Assembly: GCA_021774015.1 (NCBI GenBank) | Contig: JAJFJO010000381.1 | Location: forward strand, 1-6,368 | Direction: 5' to 3' | Origin: Gammaproteobacteria bacterium | GTDB lineage: Bacteria > Pseudomonadota > Gammaproteobacteria > Coxiellales > Coxiellaceae | DNA length: 6,368 nucleotides | Shown here: positions 5,588 through 6,368 of the stretch, piece after piece | Layout of the letters: every line of letters begins with the position of its first letter | Position numbering within the stretch: position 1 is the stretch's first letter | Program-made: the position numbers and the translations under genes | Notes under the pieces: generated by a model | Databases searched by the model: none | What the model was told of the DNA's origin: nothing | What the model saw: the letters and a program-made list of their open reading frames with translations, nothing else

Positions 5588-5604
5588 GCTGGCATCGATA
5601 ACCT
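5576..5604 (+). promoter_or_regulatory. Promoter of structured RNA copy B
   Basis: TTGCGT (5576-5581), a 17-nt spacer and TAACCT (5599-5604). The -35 overlaps the last codons of the 371-aa gene (Leu-Arg-Asn). The geometry equals that of copy A. Predicted start is about 5610-5612, at the shared TGTACT. Confidence 0.55.
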
Positions 5605-5611
5605 GGGGCTT

Positions 5612-5775
5612 GTACTTAGTGGCGATCTGCCACTCAGTCGGGGGAAGGCGTGATAGAGAGCTGCTAGGAACATCTCTCCACCACTGGCCATGGTAGCTAA
5701 CAAGAGTAGCTACTATGGTTATGCCCAGGGTAGGTGATCACGATTGTGTGGTCAACTGCTTTGGGCACCTTTTTT
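5612..5775 (+). ncRNA. Structured small RNA, copy B (unrecognised family)
   Basis: This RNA of about 164 nt is the better-folded copy. Hairpins: AGTGGC/GCCACT (5618-5623 with 5629-5634); AGAGA/TCTCT (5655-5659 with 5673-5677) displaying GCTAGGAAC (5663-5671); a 12-bp stem (5688-5699 with 5707-5718, one G-T wobble) with loop ACAAGAG (5700-5706); and the terminator hairpin. Collinear identical blocks with copy A are GCGTGA, GCTAGGAAC, CTAACAAGAGTAGCTA and GTAGGTGATCAC, at identical spacings (offset 1564). Divergence concentrates in stems while both loops are unchanged, as expected for a selected RNA structure. It lies about 300 nt upstream of the gene starting at 6083. Confidence 0.75.
5722..5775 (+). 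terminator. Intrinsic terminator of RNA copy B
   Basis: Outer stem TGCCCAGGG (5722-5730) pairs with CTTTGGGCA (5759-5767), enclosing a second stem TGATCAC/GTGGTCA (5735-5741 with 5748-5754). Six T residues follow at 5770-5775. It should end RNA B and separate it from the downstream gene. Confidence 0.75.
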
Positions 5776-5994
5776 ATCCTATGCGCCGTAAGATACTGTC
5801 CTTCAGGTCGGTGATATAAGGCGCTCATTTCGTCATGGCTCTTACTCAGGTATGAGAGGTTATTGGTGTTATTAAGGATGGGTGATTGCTCTATAACTTG
5901 TTGATTTTGCCATTATTGGATACTGATACAACAGATTGCTTGAAGCAAAAAATGCAAAAACCCGTATTGTATTTTATCTCTTGCCTGTGTAATT
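5776..5994. other. Spacer between RNA copy B and the 3' genes
   Basis: No gene is visible. GTCATGGCT (5832-5840) matches 4272-4280 in the equivalent place after RNA copy A. No promoter with good -35/-10 spacing was found, although a promoter for the downstream frame is expected here. Confidence 0.4.
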
Positions 5995-6114
5995 ATGCGC
6001 AAAGAAAGAATACCGATTGAAGAAAAGCATGATTGGGGTGAATATTATTTATTAATTACGCCTGATAGGTGGGGAATGATTTATGCCAAGGAAAAACAGA
6101 AAAAATACATCTGA
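5995..6114 (+). CDS. Possible 39-aa small protein overlapping the 3' gene
   Basis: The frame from ATG 5995 to TGA 6112 encodes a charged peptide with an aromatic core (KHDWGEYYLLITPDRWGMIY). It overlaps the next frame by 32 nt, which would allow translational coupling. There is no clear Shine-Dalgarno, and it may be a chance frame. No family recognised. Confidence 0.3.
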   Translation: MRKERIPIEEKHDWGEYYLLITPDRWGMIYAKEKQKKYI

Positions 6115-6368
6115 GGGGTTGCTAGCAAACCCTAAGGGGTATAATGATTATGGTGCAATCAATGGTGACTTGGGCACTAATGATGGCGATTATGGTGGAG
6201 GTGCTGTAGGTGCAGCAGCTGCAGGCGCTATATTGAGTTCAGATGCTGCAGACGCAGAGGCTAGGCTGGTTGATAGTCAAAGATTCGCTAATGATATAAT
6301 GCCCAACATATTTTTCAACAAAAAAATTCGCTGGTTGTTACAAGCTTCATTTTTGCGTGCAACGCTGC
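6083..6368 (+). CDS. Hypothetical protein, 3' end outside the window
   Basis: At least 95 residues are encoded, running off the right edge. ATG 6083 is supported by a GGTGGGG ribosome binding site (6068-6074) 8 nt upstream. The N-terminus is basic (MPRKNRKN), followed by a Gly/Asn/Asp-rich stretch (residues 19-40), an alanine/glycine run (AVGAAAAGAILSSDAADAEA, 41-60) and a more ordered segment with NIFFNKKIRWLLQASFLRATL (75-95). There is no signal peptide and no recognised family. It occupies the same position relative to RNA copy B as the 371-aa gene does to copy A. Both proteins carry an Ala/Gly/Asp-rich linker near the N-terminus, but I see no clear sequence homology. Confidence 0.7.
   Translation, partial: MPRKNRKNTSEGLLANPKGYNDYGAINGDLGTNDGDYGGGAVGAAAAGAILSSDAADAEARLVDSQRFANDIMPNIFFNKKIRWLLQASFLRATL

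Noticed and set aside
4099..5671. CsrA/RsmA sponge RNA, because AGGA lies in a hairpin loop
   Set aside because: Only one clear loop GGA per RNA; the known sponges carry several.
4036..5775. Retron non-coding RNA or CRISPR tracrRNA
   Set aside because: Although 5' and 3' segments can pair, there is no reverse transcriptase, Cas gene or direct-repeat array in the window.

Overview
The window is an AT-rich accessory region, probably from a gammaproteobacterium. That placement is an inference from the toxin-antitoxin families, sigma70-like promoters and Shine-Dalgarno use; there is no marker gene, so genus is not determined. No tRNA, rRNA, CRISPR array, transposase or integrase was seen.

Left part (1-2175): two convergent type II toxin-antitoxin modules. 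A Gp49/HigB-type toxin and XRE antitoxin lie on + (498-1105). A HigB2-like RelE toxin and HigA2/NadS-like antitoxin lie on - (1896-1264). Each has a sigma70-type promoter with exact 17-nt spacing and a palindrome in the -35/-10 spacer, as expected for antitoxin autorepression. A dispersed two-part repeat (A near 285, 1174 and 2019; B near 347 and 2094) lies on both sides of each module, giving a cassette-like layout.

Middle part (2176-3683): a LysM-like domain followed, after an in-frame TAA, by a helical protein with a glycine/alanine-rich hydrophobic C-terminus. It overlaps a small protein with two membrane segments. The best reading is a pore-forming bacteriocin/effector (possibly broken) with its membrane immunity protein.

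Right part (3684-6368): a repeated [small RNA - spacer - gene] layout. Two copies of an unrecognised structured RNA (about 4036-4210 and 5612-5775) align without gaps for about 127 nt. They share loops GCTAGGAAC and ACAAGAG, show at least two compensatory base-pair changes, have matching TTGCRT-17-TANNCT promoters and end in hairpin-plus-T terminators. Each precedes a gene of unknown function (371 aa at 4472-5587; a truncated frame from 6083). This RNA family and its gene pairing is the strongest candidate for something undescribed.
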